DNA of 36,360 bases, taken from the NCBI GenBank assembly GCA_004213565.1, contig SHBB01000010.1, positions 1 to 36,360 of the forward strand, read 5' to 3'. The DNA comes from Sandaracinaceae bacterium (GTDB lineage: Bacteria > Myxococcota_A > Polyangia > Polyangiales > Sandaracinaceae). Each line of letters begins with the position of its first letter. Positions within the stretch are counted from its first letter, which is position 1. Under the pieces are notes generated by a model that did no database searches, was not told where the DNA came from, and saw nothing but the letters and a program-made list of their open reading frames with translations. Positions 16,482-23,902 of the stretch are shown in pieces. The translations under genes were made by a program, and so were the position numbers.

Positions 16482-17783
16482 ATGCCCTCACCCTCCCCCG
16501 CGCCCCACGTCCTCGTCGTCGAAGACGACACGCAGCTCGGGCCCTCGCTCGCGCGCTGGCTCGGGCGCAGAGGCTTCGCTTGCACGCTCGAGACCACGGG
16601 TGAGGATGGAGTGAGGGCCCTCGCCGAGAGCCCGTTCGACCTCGTGTTGCTCGACCTCGAGCTCCCCGGGATGCACGGGCACGCCGTGCTGCGGCAGCTG
16701 GCGCGGACGAGCGGGCCGCCGACCATCGTGATGAGCGGGACCGGCACGATGGACGACGTGATCGAGGCGGTTCGCAACCGCGCGTGCGACTACGTGCGCA
16801 AGCCTTTCCACTCCGAGGACCTGCTCAGCGCCATCGATCGCGCGCTCGCGTTGAAGAACGACCGCGCGGCGCGAGCCGATGCGTCGAGTCTCTCGAGAGA
16901 GAGCTCGAGCCCGTCCGTCCCGTCCCCGTCCGTGGAGCAGCGGGAGCGGGGGAGGGTGGGGCGACGGATGGCGCAGGTCGCTGTGGATCTGACGCGGGGC
17001 AAGCTGAAGCTCCCCGTCCTCGATCCGCGCGTCAGGGCGCTCATGGCCAAGATGAGCGGTTCGAACGATCCGTCGGTGCGAGACGTCGTGGCGGAGGTGC
17101 GACACGACGCGACCGCGGTGGCGGCGATCTTGCGAACCGCGAACTCCCCTCTGTATCGCCGGAGAGCGGGCCAGAGCGATCGGCTGGAGGACGCTTGCGT
17201 GCGTCTGGGCAACCGGCAGGTGCTCGCGCTCCTCACCGAGCTCCTCGTGGCCGACAGCCTCCGCTGTCGCGAGGAGCCCTTCGCGTCGCTGGGCGAGGCG
17301 CTCCGGACCAACGCCGCGGCCACCGCGCAGATCGCCCGCCATCTCGCTCCAGCCGCGCGACTGGATCCGGACGAAGCGCACCTCGCGGCGCTCTTGCACG
17401 ACCTCGGGGAGCTCGTGCTCCTTCGCCTCCTCGCGGAGCGAGAGTGGGACCGGCCTCCGTCGGCGGAGGCCCTCGGCCACGAGCTCGTTCACTCCCACGA
17501 GCGCTTCGGGGGCATCGTCGCGCGCGCCTGGTCTCTGCCCGACACCATCGTTCGCCTCGCGGCGCGTCACCACCGCAAGCCGATCGAGCCCGAGAGCCCC
17601 AGCCGAGCGAGGCTGCGGAGGCTGGTGGTCGGGTCCTGGGCGCTCGCGATCGACGCCGGCTTCACGTACCCGGGGGCTCGCCCGAAGGACGAGCGGGAGG
17701 AGCTCCGCTCCCTCGGGATCCCATCGCCGCTGATCGCCGGGGCGTCGAGGGCCGCCGTCGCGTGCCGGGAAGGGGACCTCTGA
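16482..17783 (+). CDS. Response regulator with HDOD domain
   Basis: A 433-residue protein. The N-terminal receiver (1-125) has VVEDDTQ, phospho-acceptor Asp58 in VLLDLELPGMHG, MSGTGTMDD and Lys in YVRKPFHSED. A Ser/Pro/Arg-rich linker (about 133-160) joins an HDOD domain (about 165-400) with LPVLDPRVRALMAKM, VVAEVRHDATAVAAILRTAN, VRLGNRQVLALLTELL and ALLHDLGELVLLRLL. HDOD proteins are usually non-enzymatic relatives of HD phosphohydrolases that organise signalling complexes; in several bacteria they act in c-di-GMP and chemotaxis control. It follows the EAL gene by 53 bases in the same direction, so I include it in the operon. Its ribosome-binding site is weak. It converges on the rhodanese gene with a single base between stops. 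Confidence 0.9.
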   Translation: MPSPSPAPHVLVVEDDTQLGPSLARWLGRRGFACTLETTGEDGVRALAESPFDLVLLDLELPGMHGHAVLRQLARTSGPPTIVMSGTGTMDDVIEAVRNRACDYVRKPFHSEDLLSAIDRALALKNDRAARADASSLSRESSSPSVPSPSVEQRERGRVGRRMAQVAVDLTRGKLKLPVLDPRVRALMAKMSGSNDPSVRDVVAEVRHDATAVAAILRTANSPLYRRRAGQSDRLEDACVRLGNRQVLALLTELLVADSLRCREEPFASLGEALRTNAAATAQIARHLAPAARLDPDEAHLAALLHDLGELVLLRLLAEREWDRPPSAEALGHELVHSHERFGGIVARAWSLPDTIVRLAARHHRKPIEPESPSRARLRRLVVGSWALAIDAGFTYPGARPKDEREELRSLGIPSPLIAGASRAAVACREGDL

Positions 17784-17784
17784 G

Positions 17785-18162
17785 TCAGGCGTCGTCGCGG
17801 GCGTTCCAGCGCGCGAAGGTGCCCAGCAGGTGCACGTCGAAGCCGGCCGCGCGCAAGACGAGATCCGCGCGCGGGGCGTCGGCGCCGTCGCGAGAGTAGA
17901 CGACGATGGGCCGATCGCGGGGCAGCTCCTCGAGTCGCTCCTGCAGCTCGGTGATCGGGATGTTGATCGCCCCCTGCAGGTGCCGGCCCGCGTAGTCCAT
18001 GTGATGGCTGACGTCGACGAGGATCGCGCCGCGGATCACCAGCCGCATCGCCTGCTCGCCGCTGACCCGGTGGCTGTCCGGTAAGGGATCGTGCCCGGTC
18101 GCGTGGATCGACGAGCCACAGCCCACGAGAACGAACACCAGAACCCACCACAGCCGCCGCAT
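17785..18162 (-). CDS. Rhodanese-fold lipoprotein lacking the catalytic cysteine
   Basis: A 125-residue protein: lipoprotein signal MRRLWWVLVFVLVGC (acylated Cys15), then one rhodanese domain with AILVDVSHHMDYAGRHLQGA, INIPITEL and PIVVYSRDGADAPRAD. In active sulfurtransferases the loop reads V-Y-C-x-x-G; here the Cys position is Ser90, so cyanide:thiosulfate sulfurtransferase activity is unlikely and a binding or structural role is more probable. A CAGGAGGTG site at 18167-18175, 4 bases before the ATG, fixes the start. Placement after the M50 protease gene (84-base gap, same strand) could mean co-transcription. Confidence 0.88.
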   Translation of the reverse strand: MRRLWWVLVFVLVGCGSSIHATGHDPLPDSHRVSGEQAMRLVIRGAILVDVSHHMDYAGRHLQGAINIPITELQERLEELPRDRPIVVYSRDGADAPRADLVLRAAGFDVHLLGTFARWNARDDA

Positions 18163-18246
18163 GCATCACCTCCTGCGGCTCGACGCCGCGTAGGGGGTTA
18201 CGACGGCCCCGATCGGGACTGAACCAGGTATCAGGTGGGATCGCCC

Positions 18247-19692
18247 TCAGGAGCGCAGGCGCGCGAGCAGCGCGTCGAAGCCGGTGTGCGCGCGCACGCT
18301 CGCGAGATCCGGGTCGCGCTCGAGGTGATCGGCGTCCGTGTAGCCCGAGTCGATCGCGCGCTCGAGCCAGGCCATCGACTCGCCCGGGCGTCCGGCGCGC
18401 GCGTGCGAGCAGGCCGCGTTGTAGGCGTCCTCCGGGCTCCCGAAGCGCTCCCAGAGGGTGCGGCCGAGCTCCGCCGCCGCGTCGAAGCGACCCGCGCGGA
18501 AGAGGGAGGCGTCGACCACCGCGCCGCGATCGCGGTCGCGTCCGATCGCGTCTCCCGCCTCCTCGTGGCGTCCGAGCATCGCGAGCGCGTAGGCGCGCAG
18601 CAGAGCGCGCTCGGCCTCCTCCTCGCGGGGGTCGAGGTCCTCGGCGTCGTCGAGCGCGCGCTCCCACCGCTCCTCTGCGAGGGCCACGAGGCTCGACAGG
18701 GCGGGGGAGGGCTCGTGCGTCTCGCGCATGACCTCCACGTTGCGCACGGCGTCGTCGGGATCTCCCGCCAGGAGCTGGGCCCACGCCGCCAGCTCGCGCG
18801 CCGTCGCCCGATCGTCCGGCGACTCGAGCCGCGGCAGGACGTGGTGCTCGAGATCCGCGCCGAGCTGCGCCCAGTCCTCCGAGGTCGCGCCGTAGAGGAC
18901 GCGCGAGACGAGCTTCTCGCCCGGACCGGCCTGCGTCAGCGCGGCGCGGGCGCGCGCGAGCGCCTCGTGGGGTCCGTCGGACCGGGTGAGCGTCCCCTCG
19001 AGCGTCCGCGGCGGCGGCTCCTTCTGGAACGCGCGGGCGGCGATCCGGAGCGACGTGGTCAGCAGGAAGCCGGTCCACAGCGTCGTGAGGCTGAAGCCGA
19101 ACGTGTAGACGATCCACACGAGCAACGGGACGGCGAAGAGGAACGTGACGACGGCCGCTGGCTTGCGGCCGTTCCCGCCCGTGACCTGATCCGCGAGCGC
19201 CTCGACCACGTGCCCACCATCCCAGGGCAGCATCGGGAGGAGGTTGATCACGCCCCAGCCGATGTTGACCCAGAGCAGCACGAGGTACGCCCGCTGCACG
19301 GCCCAGTGCTGCGACTCGAGGTCGACGAGCAGCCCGAGCGCGAAGACGAGGCCCCCGAGCGCGAAGCCGGCGAACGGCCCCGCCAGGCTGACCCACAGGC
19401 GCTGCTTCGCGGTGGGGCTGGGCCCTCGGCCCCACGCGGTGTGGCCCCCCATGCCGTGGAGCGCGATCGAAGGTGAGTAGCCGTAGCGGCGCATGGCCAG
19501 GGCGTGGCCCAGCTCGTGCCACATCACGCCGGTCACGCCGACCGCGACCCAGATGAACATCCCGACGAGCACCTCGGTGGTCCAGCGCTGCTCGCGCGGC
19601 GCGCCGAGGATGAGCAACAGCACGAAGAACCAAGGACTCACCTGCAGGGGGAATCCCAGGACCCGCAGCCCACGTTCGGCGTTGGCGCTCAC
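18247..19692 (-). CDS. M50 (site-2) family membrane metalloprotease with C-terminal helical-repeat region
   Basis: A 481-residue protein if started at the GTG at 19692. The N-terminal half has about six hydrophobic segments with the zinc motif WHELGHALAMRRYG (His59, Glu60, His63) and the third ligand motif INLLPMLPWDGGH (Asp158), both intact. S2P proteases cut within membranes, usually to release regulators. The C-terminal ~240 residues are Ala/Glu/Arg-rich helices resembling TPR-like repeats (AYNAACSHARAGRPGESMAWLERAI is cut short here to its core AYNAACSHARAGRPG), a likely substrate or partner-binding part. The open frame goes up to an ATG at 19782, but the GTG is 6 bases after a CATACT hexamer and the first TM follows soon after, so I prefer 19692. 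No PDZ domain is seen. Confidence 0.85.
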   Translation of the reverse strand: MSANAERGLRVLGFPLQVSPWFFVLLLILGAPREQRWTTEVLVGMFIWVAVGVTGVMWHELGHALAMRRYGYSPSIALHGMGGHTAWGRGPSPTAKQRLWVSLAGPFAGFALGGLVFALGLLVDLESQHWAVQRAYLVLLWVNIGWGVINLLPMLPWDGGHVVEALADQVTGGNGRKPAAVVTFLFAVPLLVWIVYTFGFSLTTLWTGFLLTTSLRIAARAFQKEPPPRTLEGTLTRSDGPHEALARARAALTQAGPGEKLVSRVLYGATSEDWAQLGADLEHHVLPRLESPDDRATARELAAWAQLLAGDPDDAVRNVEVMRETHEPSPALSSLVALAEERWERALDDAEDLDPREEEAERALLRAYALAMLGRHEEAGDAIGRDRDRGAVVDASLFRAGRFDAAAELGRTLWERFGSPEDAYNAACSHARAGRPGESMAWLERAIDSGYTDADHLERDPDLASVRAHTGFDALLARLRS

Positions 19693-19698
19693 GCCGCG

Positions 19699-19704
19699 AG
19701 TATG
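19699..19704 (-). promoter_or_regulatory. Candidate -10 of a leaderless promoter (M50 protease)
   Basis: Minus-strand CATACT, 6 bases, then GTG at 19692. The context ACGCATACTCGCG is identical to that before the GTG at 3580. No ribosome-binding site lies between. Confidence 0.45.
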
Positions 19705-19785
19705 CGTCGTGCCGCGCCCGGAGCCACCCTCGCTCGCCGGATGGTGCATCCAGAGAGACGGGGGAGACGCGCGCGGGTTCATCTG

Positions 19786-19791
19786 TATACT
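19786..19791 (+). promoter_or_regulatory. Candidate extended -10 (TGTATACT) upstream of the PPC-like lipoprotein
   Basis: TATACT preceded by TG is a good extended -10 in otherwise GC-rich DNA, 36 bases before the ATG at 19828. Unlike the leaderless set, this gene also has a clear GGAGGA ribosome-binding site at 19819-19824, so it should have an ordinary leader. It shares the TACTC core of the divergent M50 promoter. Confidence 0.5.
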
Positions 19792-19827
19792 CTCGCCGTC
19801 CGCCCACGGCGCGCACTCGGAGGAAAC

Positions 19828-20229
19828 ATGAAGAAGCTCGTACCCATTCTCTTCGTCTCGGCGTTCGCCCTCGCTCTCGCGGGGTGCTCGGAGCCCGAGC
19901 CGGTGGACGAGACCGTCACCGGCGAGCTGACCGACAGCGACCCTCGAGTCGAGCAGGACGACTCACCCTACGACGAGTACCGGTTCGACGTGGCCGAAGG
20001 CTGGACCATCACCGGCGACATGCAGAGCGCGAACTTCGACACCTACCTCTGGCTCATCGACCCGGAGGGTGAGTCGCTCGTCCAGGACGACGACGGCGGC
20101 GAAGGCACCAACAGCCGCGTGACCTACACCGCGGCCCAGAGCGGCACCTACACGTTCCGCGCGAACAGCTACAACGGCGAGGGGCGCGGTCAGTACACGC
20201 TGCACTTCACGGCCAACCCCGGCCAGTAG
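19828..20229 (+). CDS. Lipoprotein with PPC-like (pre-peptidase C-terminal) beta-sandwich domain
   Basis: A 133-residue protein: signal MKKLVPILFVSAFALALAGC with lipobox LAGC (Cys20), a short acidic linker, then a PPC-like domain: YDEYRFDVAEGWTITGDM, FDTYLWLIDPEGESLVQDDD, SRVTYTAAQSGTYTFRANSY and GQYTLHF. PPC domains are usually C-terminal appendages of secreted proteases; here the domain stands alone on a lipid anchor, a common arrangement in myxobacteria with no settled function. The Asp-rich DDDGGEG loop could bind calcium. Strong ribosome-binding site (GGAGGAAAC-ATG) supports the start. It is divergent from the M50 gene and converges on the methyltransferase gene. Confidence 0.85.
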   Translation: MKKLVPILFVSAFALALAGCSEPEPVDETVTGELTDSDPRVEQDDSPYDEYRFDVAEGWTITGDMQSANFDTYLWLIDPEGESLVQDDDGGEGTNSRVTYTAAQSGTYTFRANSYNGEGRGQYTLHFTANPGQ

Positions 20230-20255
20230 ATCGCGGCCCAGCGTCGCCCACACGT

Positions 20256-20284
20256 GAGCCCCGTGGCCTCTGGTCGCGGGGCTC
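20256..20284. terminator. Hairpin between convergent genes, candidate bidirectional terminator
   Basis: GAGCCCCG (20256-20263) is perfectly complementary to CGGGGCTC (20277-20284) with a 13-base loop, in the 73-base gap between two convergent stops. Only two T residues follow, so it is at best a weak intrinsic terminator; GC-rich genomes often show this. Confidence 0.5.
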
Positions 20285-20302
20285 TTCGCGCGTGGGTCTC
20301 GG

Positions 20303-21004
20303 TCAGGGACGGCGCGCGCGCACCGCGTACTGGTAGGGCAGCTCGGTCTCGAGGATCTCCGCCTCGAACCCGGCCGAGCGGAGCTCCATCAGGACGGCGT
20401 GGGCTGCGAGGCGCATGGCCTCGGGCGGGCCGTGTGGGCTGTCCTCGGTGAAGTCGACGACGAGCACGAAGCCCCCCTCGCGCAGGCCGTCGCGCAGGCG
20501 GTGCGCGTAGGCGGCGCGGTCCTCGATGTGGTGCCAGGTGTCGACGATCAGCACGCGGTCCACGCCGTCGAGCCCGGGGTCGTCGGGCGCCACCACGCGC
20601 GTCTCCACGTTCGTCAGGCCCGCCTCCTCGGCCCGCGTCTGCATGTGCGCGACCATCGCGGGCTCGACGTCGAGCGCGAGCACGCGCCCCTCGGGGCCAA
20701 CCGCCGGGCTCAGGTGCGGGAGGAAGTAACCCGTGCCTGCGCCGACGTCGGCGACCGTCATGCCCGGCTCGAGCTCGAGCAGCGTCACCACCTCGGCCGG
20801 CCGCTGCCACTCGTCGCGGGCCGGGTCGTCGAAGAGGGCCACGAAGCGCTCGACGTCGGAGAAGTCGTGCGCGTGGCCGGCGTGGCCGCCGTGGCCGCCG
20901 TGGTGGTCGTGCTGGCCCGGATGACCGGACGCGTGGTCCTGACCGCCGCCGCAGCCGAGCGCCAGGACCGTCGAGAGCAGGAGCGTCTTCGTCGAAGCGT
21001 TCAT
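20303..21004 (-). CDS. Lipoprotein with His-rich linker and class I SAM-methyltransferase domain
   Basis: A 233-residue protein. [18 protein letters not shown] is a lipoprotein signal (Cys18). Residues 23-47 hold nine His in His/Gly/Ala sequence ([16 protein letters not shown]), a probable metal-binding linker. The rest is a Rossmann methyltransferase: motif [17 protein letters not shown] (Gly88-Gly92), [14 protein letters not shown], and [19 protein letters not shown], with the C-terminal strand [13 protein letters not shown]-like. A lipid-anchored exported methyltransferase is odd because SAM is cytosolic; similar lipoprotein-like methyltransferases are known in myxobacterial and planctomycete proteomes without a characterised role. 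Its ATG overlaps the upstream PQQ gene stop (ATGA), so the two are coupled. Motif I is intact, so activity cannot be excluded. Confidence 0.85.
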   Translation of the reverse strand: MNASTKTLLLSTVLALGCGGGQDHASGHPGQHDHHGGHGGHAGHAHDFSDVERFVALFDDPARDEWQRPAEVVTLLELEPGMTVADVGAGTGYFLPHLSPAVGPEGRVLALDVEPAMVAHMQTRAEEAGLTNVETRVVAPDDPGLDGVDRVLIVDTWHHIEDRAAYAHRLRDGLREGGFVLVVDFTEDSPHGPPEAMRLAAHAVLMELRSAGFEAEILETELPYQYAVRARRP

Positions 21005-23415
21005 CGGACCACCGAGAGCTGGGGTTTGGGCGCGTACGCGTGGAGGTGGCCGCTCTCCTCGGCCACGTAGATCCAGCCGCGCTCGTCGACGCGGGTCCAG
21101 TCCGGGACCAGCTCGCAGGGGAGGGGCTCTCCGATCGAGTGGCCGTCCGCGACGCGGAGCACGTGCACCGAGGCGCTGGGCACGAAGAGCGCGCCGCCGC
21201 GCAGGATGGGCTCGAGGCGCCGCGGCACGTCGTCGGCGACCGGGTGGCTGAGCTGCCGCTCCCACCGCAGCTCGCCGTCCTCGGCGCGCAGCGCGCGCGT
21301 GAAGCCGAGCGGCGTGTTCACCACCAGGGTCTGGTCGACCGCGAGGCACGACGCGCCGTGCGCGAGGCCCGGGTCGACGATGTCCCAGCGGAGGCTTCCG
21401 TCGGTCACGTCCACCGCCACGAAGCGCGCGTCGCGCGGCCCTCCGACCGCGAGCGCGACGACGCCAGCGCTGGCCGAGGGCGCGCTCGCGGGCGCCCCGT
21501 CCAGCGCGCGCGTCCAGAGCGCGCGGCCGCTGAAGAGGTCGACGCCGTGGAGCACTCCGTCGGCCCCGCCGAGCTCACCGCTCACGGCCACCACGACCTC
21601 GCCCGCCACGACCGGGGCGAGCGCGAAGCGAGCGCCCTCGGCGGCGCAGTACCGCCAGAGCAGCTCGCCCGTCGCGACGTCGAGCGCGCTCAGGGTTCCG
21701 TCGCCGCAGGTGGCGAGGAGGATGCGGCCGGCGCGCTTCAGGGTGAACGCGCTCGCGCCGTGTCCGCCGGAGCGCCAGCGCAGCTCCCCGGTGCGCAGAT
21801 CCACCGCGACGAGTCGATCGCGGCCCTCGGCCAGCACCGCGGTGGGCGGGATGGAGCGGCCGCCGACGAGCACCCCGGTGGGCGGCCCGCCCGTGCGCGG
21901 CGCGAGGCGCGCCTCCGCGAAGGTCTCGCCGTCGTCGACGTGGCTCAGCGCGAGGTGGCCGTCGCTCGCGAGACGCGCGAGCACGGTGCCGGTCATGAAC
22001 GACGCGCTGGCCGGCTGCACCTGCGACCAGAGCACCTCGCCGTCCTCGCGTCCGATCGCCACCGTCTGGCGGGGCGTGGCCACGACGAGCCGGTCGCCGC
22101 AGAGGAACGTCGAGGCGGCGTCGAGGCCTTCGACCTCGCTCTCCCAGCGGCGCTCGAACTGGAGGCGTCGCGGGGCCGCCGCCGCGCGCGGCGCGACGCC
22201 CGGGGTGGCGCACGCGCCCGACGCCGCGCGGAGACGCTCGGGATCGGTGTGCACGACCGCGTTCGCCCTCGGGCCGCGCGACCGGACCCGGCGGCGCAGC
22301 GAGCGCACCTCCTCCCGGAGCGAGGTCACGCGGAGGTTCCGCGCCTGGCTGCGATCGATCGAGACGAGCGCACGCAGGACGTCGGAGGCGAGCCGCAGGA
22401 TGGGCAGCGCCGCCTCGCTGACGCTGAGCGCGGGGATCGTGATGCGCCCCGCTTCGTCCGAGCCGAGCGTCAGCTGCACGCCGTCTCGAGGAGAGAGGCG
22501 CACGCCGACCGCGAAGCGCCCCGCGCGGAGGCGCACGTTCGCGGCGCGGCCCGTCTCCCACGCCTCCACGAGCGCGCGGGTCGCCGAGACCATGCGCTGT
22601 ACGGCGAGCATGATCGGCCCGCGCACGAGCGGGATGCGGCGGCCGCGCGTCCAGACGTAGAGCGTGCCCGGGAAGAGCAGCGCGTGCGTGTCGGAGTGCG
22701 CGCTCGTCTGCCGCGGCGGATCCGCGACGGGCACGATCGCGGCCTGGAACCCGAAGGCCAGCGGCACGCTGCGCTTGGGCGCCTGCACCGCGCCGCCCGT
22801 CTCGAGCACGGGCGCGAGCGGGCTCTGCTCGGGGGCGACCTCGCCTGCGCGGGCGCGCTCGGCGAGCCGCAGCACGAGGCGGCGGGAGACGGGATCGGAG
22901 TCGGCGGTCGCGCTCTCCTCGGCGATCTCCGCGCAGCGCGCGAGGAGCGTCTCGAGGCCCACCGGGCGGTCCAGGACGCGCACCTCCGTGGGGCCGTCGA
23001 TCAGGTAGTAGCTGATCAACACCTCTCCCCCCGACCGCAGCAAGACCAGCTCGGCCGGCGTCGTCGCGAGGGGGAGCAGCGACTTCTTGCGGTTGCCCGA
23101 GGCCAGCGCCAGGGCGGCGCTGAGGAGATCGGCCAGCGGCGGCAGCGGCAGCGGCTCGGTGGAGCCGAGGAGGAGATCGCGAAGCGCGCGAAGCGCCGCC
23201 TCCTCCTGCGCCGCCGCGTTGACGGCGATCGGGGCGTTGTCGTCTTCGAACGGTCGAATCGGGATCACGCGCATCGGCGGAGTGCTCTCCGGGCGAACGG
23301 GACGGATCGGTGCGAGCCCGGTCGATCCCCGGGCCGCATCGTGTTCCGGCCCCCCTGAAGGATCTGTCCTGGGGCCGGTCGGGCTCGGCATCGGCGCCGT
23401 GCTCGTGGAACACAT
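21001..23415 (-). CDS. PQQ-like beta-propeller repeat protein with unrecognised N-terminal half
   Basis: Up to 804 residues. The C-terminal ~390 residues are PQQ/BamB-like propeller repeats, seen as recurring blades such as [78 protein letters not shown] and [16 protein letters not shown], then a last blade with [18 protein letters not shown]. The N-terminal ~400 residues are not a family I recognise; they contain two long alpha/beta regions and an Arg-rich stretch ([13 protein letters not shown]) before the propeller. No signal peptide is seen. The start is uncertain: ATG at 23415, an internal ATG at 23391, or ATG at 23274 ([12 protein letters not shown]). Downstream methyltransferase gene overlaps by ATGA. 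Upstream it is divergent from the Nudix gene. Confidence 0.75.
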   Translation of the reverse strand: MCSTSTAPMPSPTGPRTDPSGGPEHDAARGSTGLAPIRPVRPESTPPMRVIPIRPFEDDNAPIAVNAAAQEEAALRALRDLLLGSTEPLPLPPLADLLSAALALASGNRKKSLLPLATTPAELVLLRSGGEVLISYYLIDGPTEVRVLDRPVGLETLLARCAEIAEESATADSDPVSRRLVLRLAERARAGEVAPEQSPLAPVLETGGAVQAPKRSVPLAFGFQAAIVPVADPPRQTSAHSDTHALLFPGTLYVWTRGRRIPLVRGPIMLAVQRMVSATRALVEAWETGRAANVRLRAGRFAVGVRLSPRDGVQLTLGSDEAGRITIPALSVSEAALPILRLASDVLRALVSIDRSQARNLRVTSLREEVRSLRRRVRSRGPRANAVVHTDPERLRAASGACATPGVAPRAAAAPRRLQFERRWESEVEGLDAASTFLCGDRLVVATPRQTVAIGREDGEVLWSQVQPASASFMTGTVLARLASDGHLALSHVDDGETFAEARLAPRTGGPPTGVLVGGRSIPPTAVLAEGRDRLVAVDLRTGELRWRSGGHGASAFTLKRAGRILLATCGDGTLSALDVATGELLWRYCAAEGARFALAPVVAGEVVVAVSGELGGADGVLHGVDLFSGRALWTRALDGAPASAPSASAGVVALAVGGPRDARFVAVDVTDGSLRWDIVDPGLAHGASCLAVDQTLVVNTPLGFTRALRAEDGELRWERQLSHPVADDVPRRLEPILRGGALFVPSASVHVLRVADGHSIGEPLPCELVPDWTRVDERGWIYVAEESGHLHAYAPKPQLSVVR

Positions 23416-23473
23416 CGTAGGAAACGATCGGCCTCGCTCTCCAGTTTTCGGGATCCTTTCGCGGGCTTGCGGC

Positions 23474-23479
23474 TACTTT
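23474..23479 (+). promoter_or_regulatory. Candidate -10 of a leaderless promoter (Nudix gene)
   Basis: TACTTT, 6 bases, then the ATG at 23486. No purine-rich ribosome-binding site is present. The longer frame extends far upstream through the oppositely coded PQQ gene and is not real coding there, so this promoter also fixes the start. Confidence 0.45.
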
Positions 23480-23485
23480 GACGGC

Positions 23486-23902
23486 ATGCCTGGCTTCGTG
23501 CTCGCGGTCGCCGCCGTCGTCATCCGAGAGGGTCGTGTGCTCGCCATGAAGCGGTCCGCGACGAAGGACGCGGGGGCCGGTCTGTGGGAGACACTCTCGG
23601 GGCGCGTCGAGCCCGGCGAGCAGCCCATCGAGGCGCTCCGCCGGGAGATCGCCGAGGAGTGCGGGCTCGCGGTCGAGATCGATCCACGGCCGATCGACGC
23701 CTACACGGCGCGGCGCGGTGAAGCCCCGATGATCGTCGTGGTCTACGCCGCGCGGTACGTGGACGGGGAGGTCGTCCGCAGCGAGGAGCACGACGCGCAC
23801 GCCTGGTGGACGCCAGACGAGTTTCGATCCCACAGCAGCCTGACGCGGCTCGCCGACGCCGTGGATCGCGCCGTCACTCCCAGCTTCGGAGCTTCGACGT
23901 GA
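23486..23902 (+). CDS. Nudix hydrolase
   Basis: A 138-residue single-domain protein with a perfect Nudix box, GRVEPGEQPIEALRREIAEE followed by CGL, matching G-x5-E-x7-R-E-U-x-E-E-x-G-U. The N-terminal strand FVLAVAAVVIREGRVLAMKR and the WETLSG before the box resemble the MutT/ADP-ribose pyrophosphatase groups; substrate cannot be told. The C-terminal part AWWTPDEFRSHSSLTRLADAV is the usual closing helix. The start MPGFVL at 23486 gives the normal family length; upstream codons of the same frame are shadow sequence. The 3' end overlaps the convergent kinase gene by 29 bases. Confidence 0.92.
   Translation: MPGFVLAVAAVVIREGRVLAMKRSATKDAGAGLWETLSGRVEPGEQPIEALRREIAEECGLAVEIDPRPIDAYTARRGEAPMIVVVYAARYVDGEVVRSEEHDAHAWWTPDEFRSHSSLTRLADAVDRAVTPSFGAST

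Noticed and set aside
20190-21349. Other frames covering the methyltransferase (20190-20810, and extension to 21349)
   Set aside because: The Rossmann motifs and lipoprotein signal are only in the frame starting at 21004; the extension overlaps the coupled PQQ gene.
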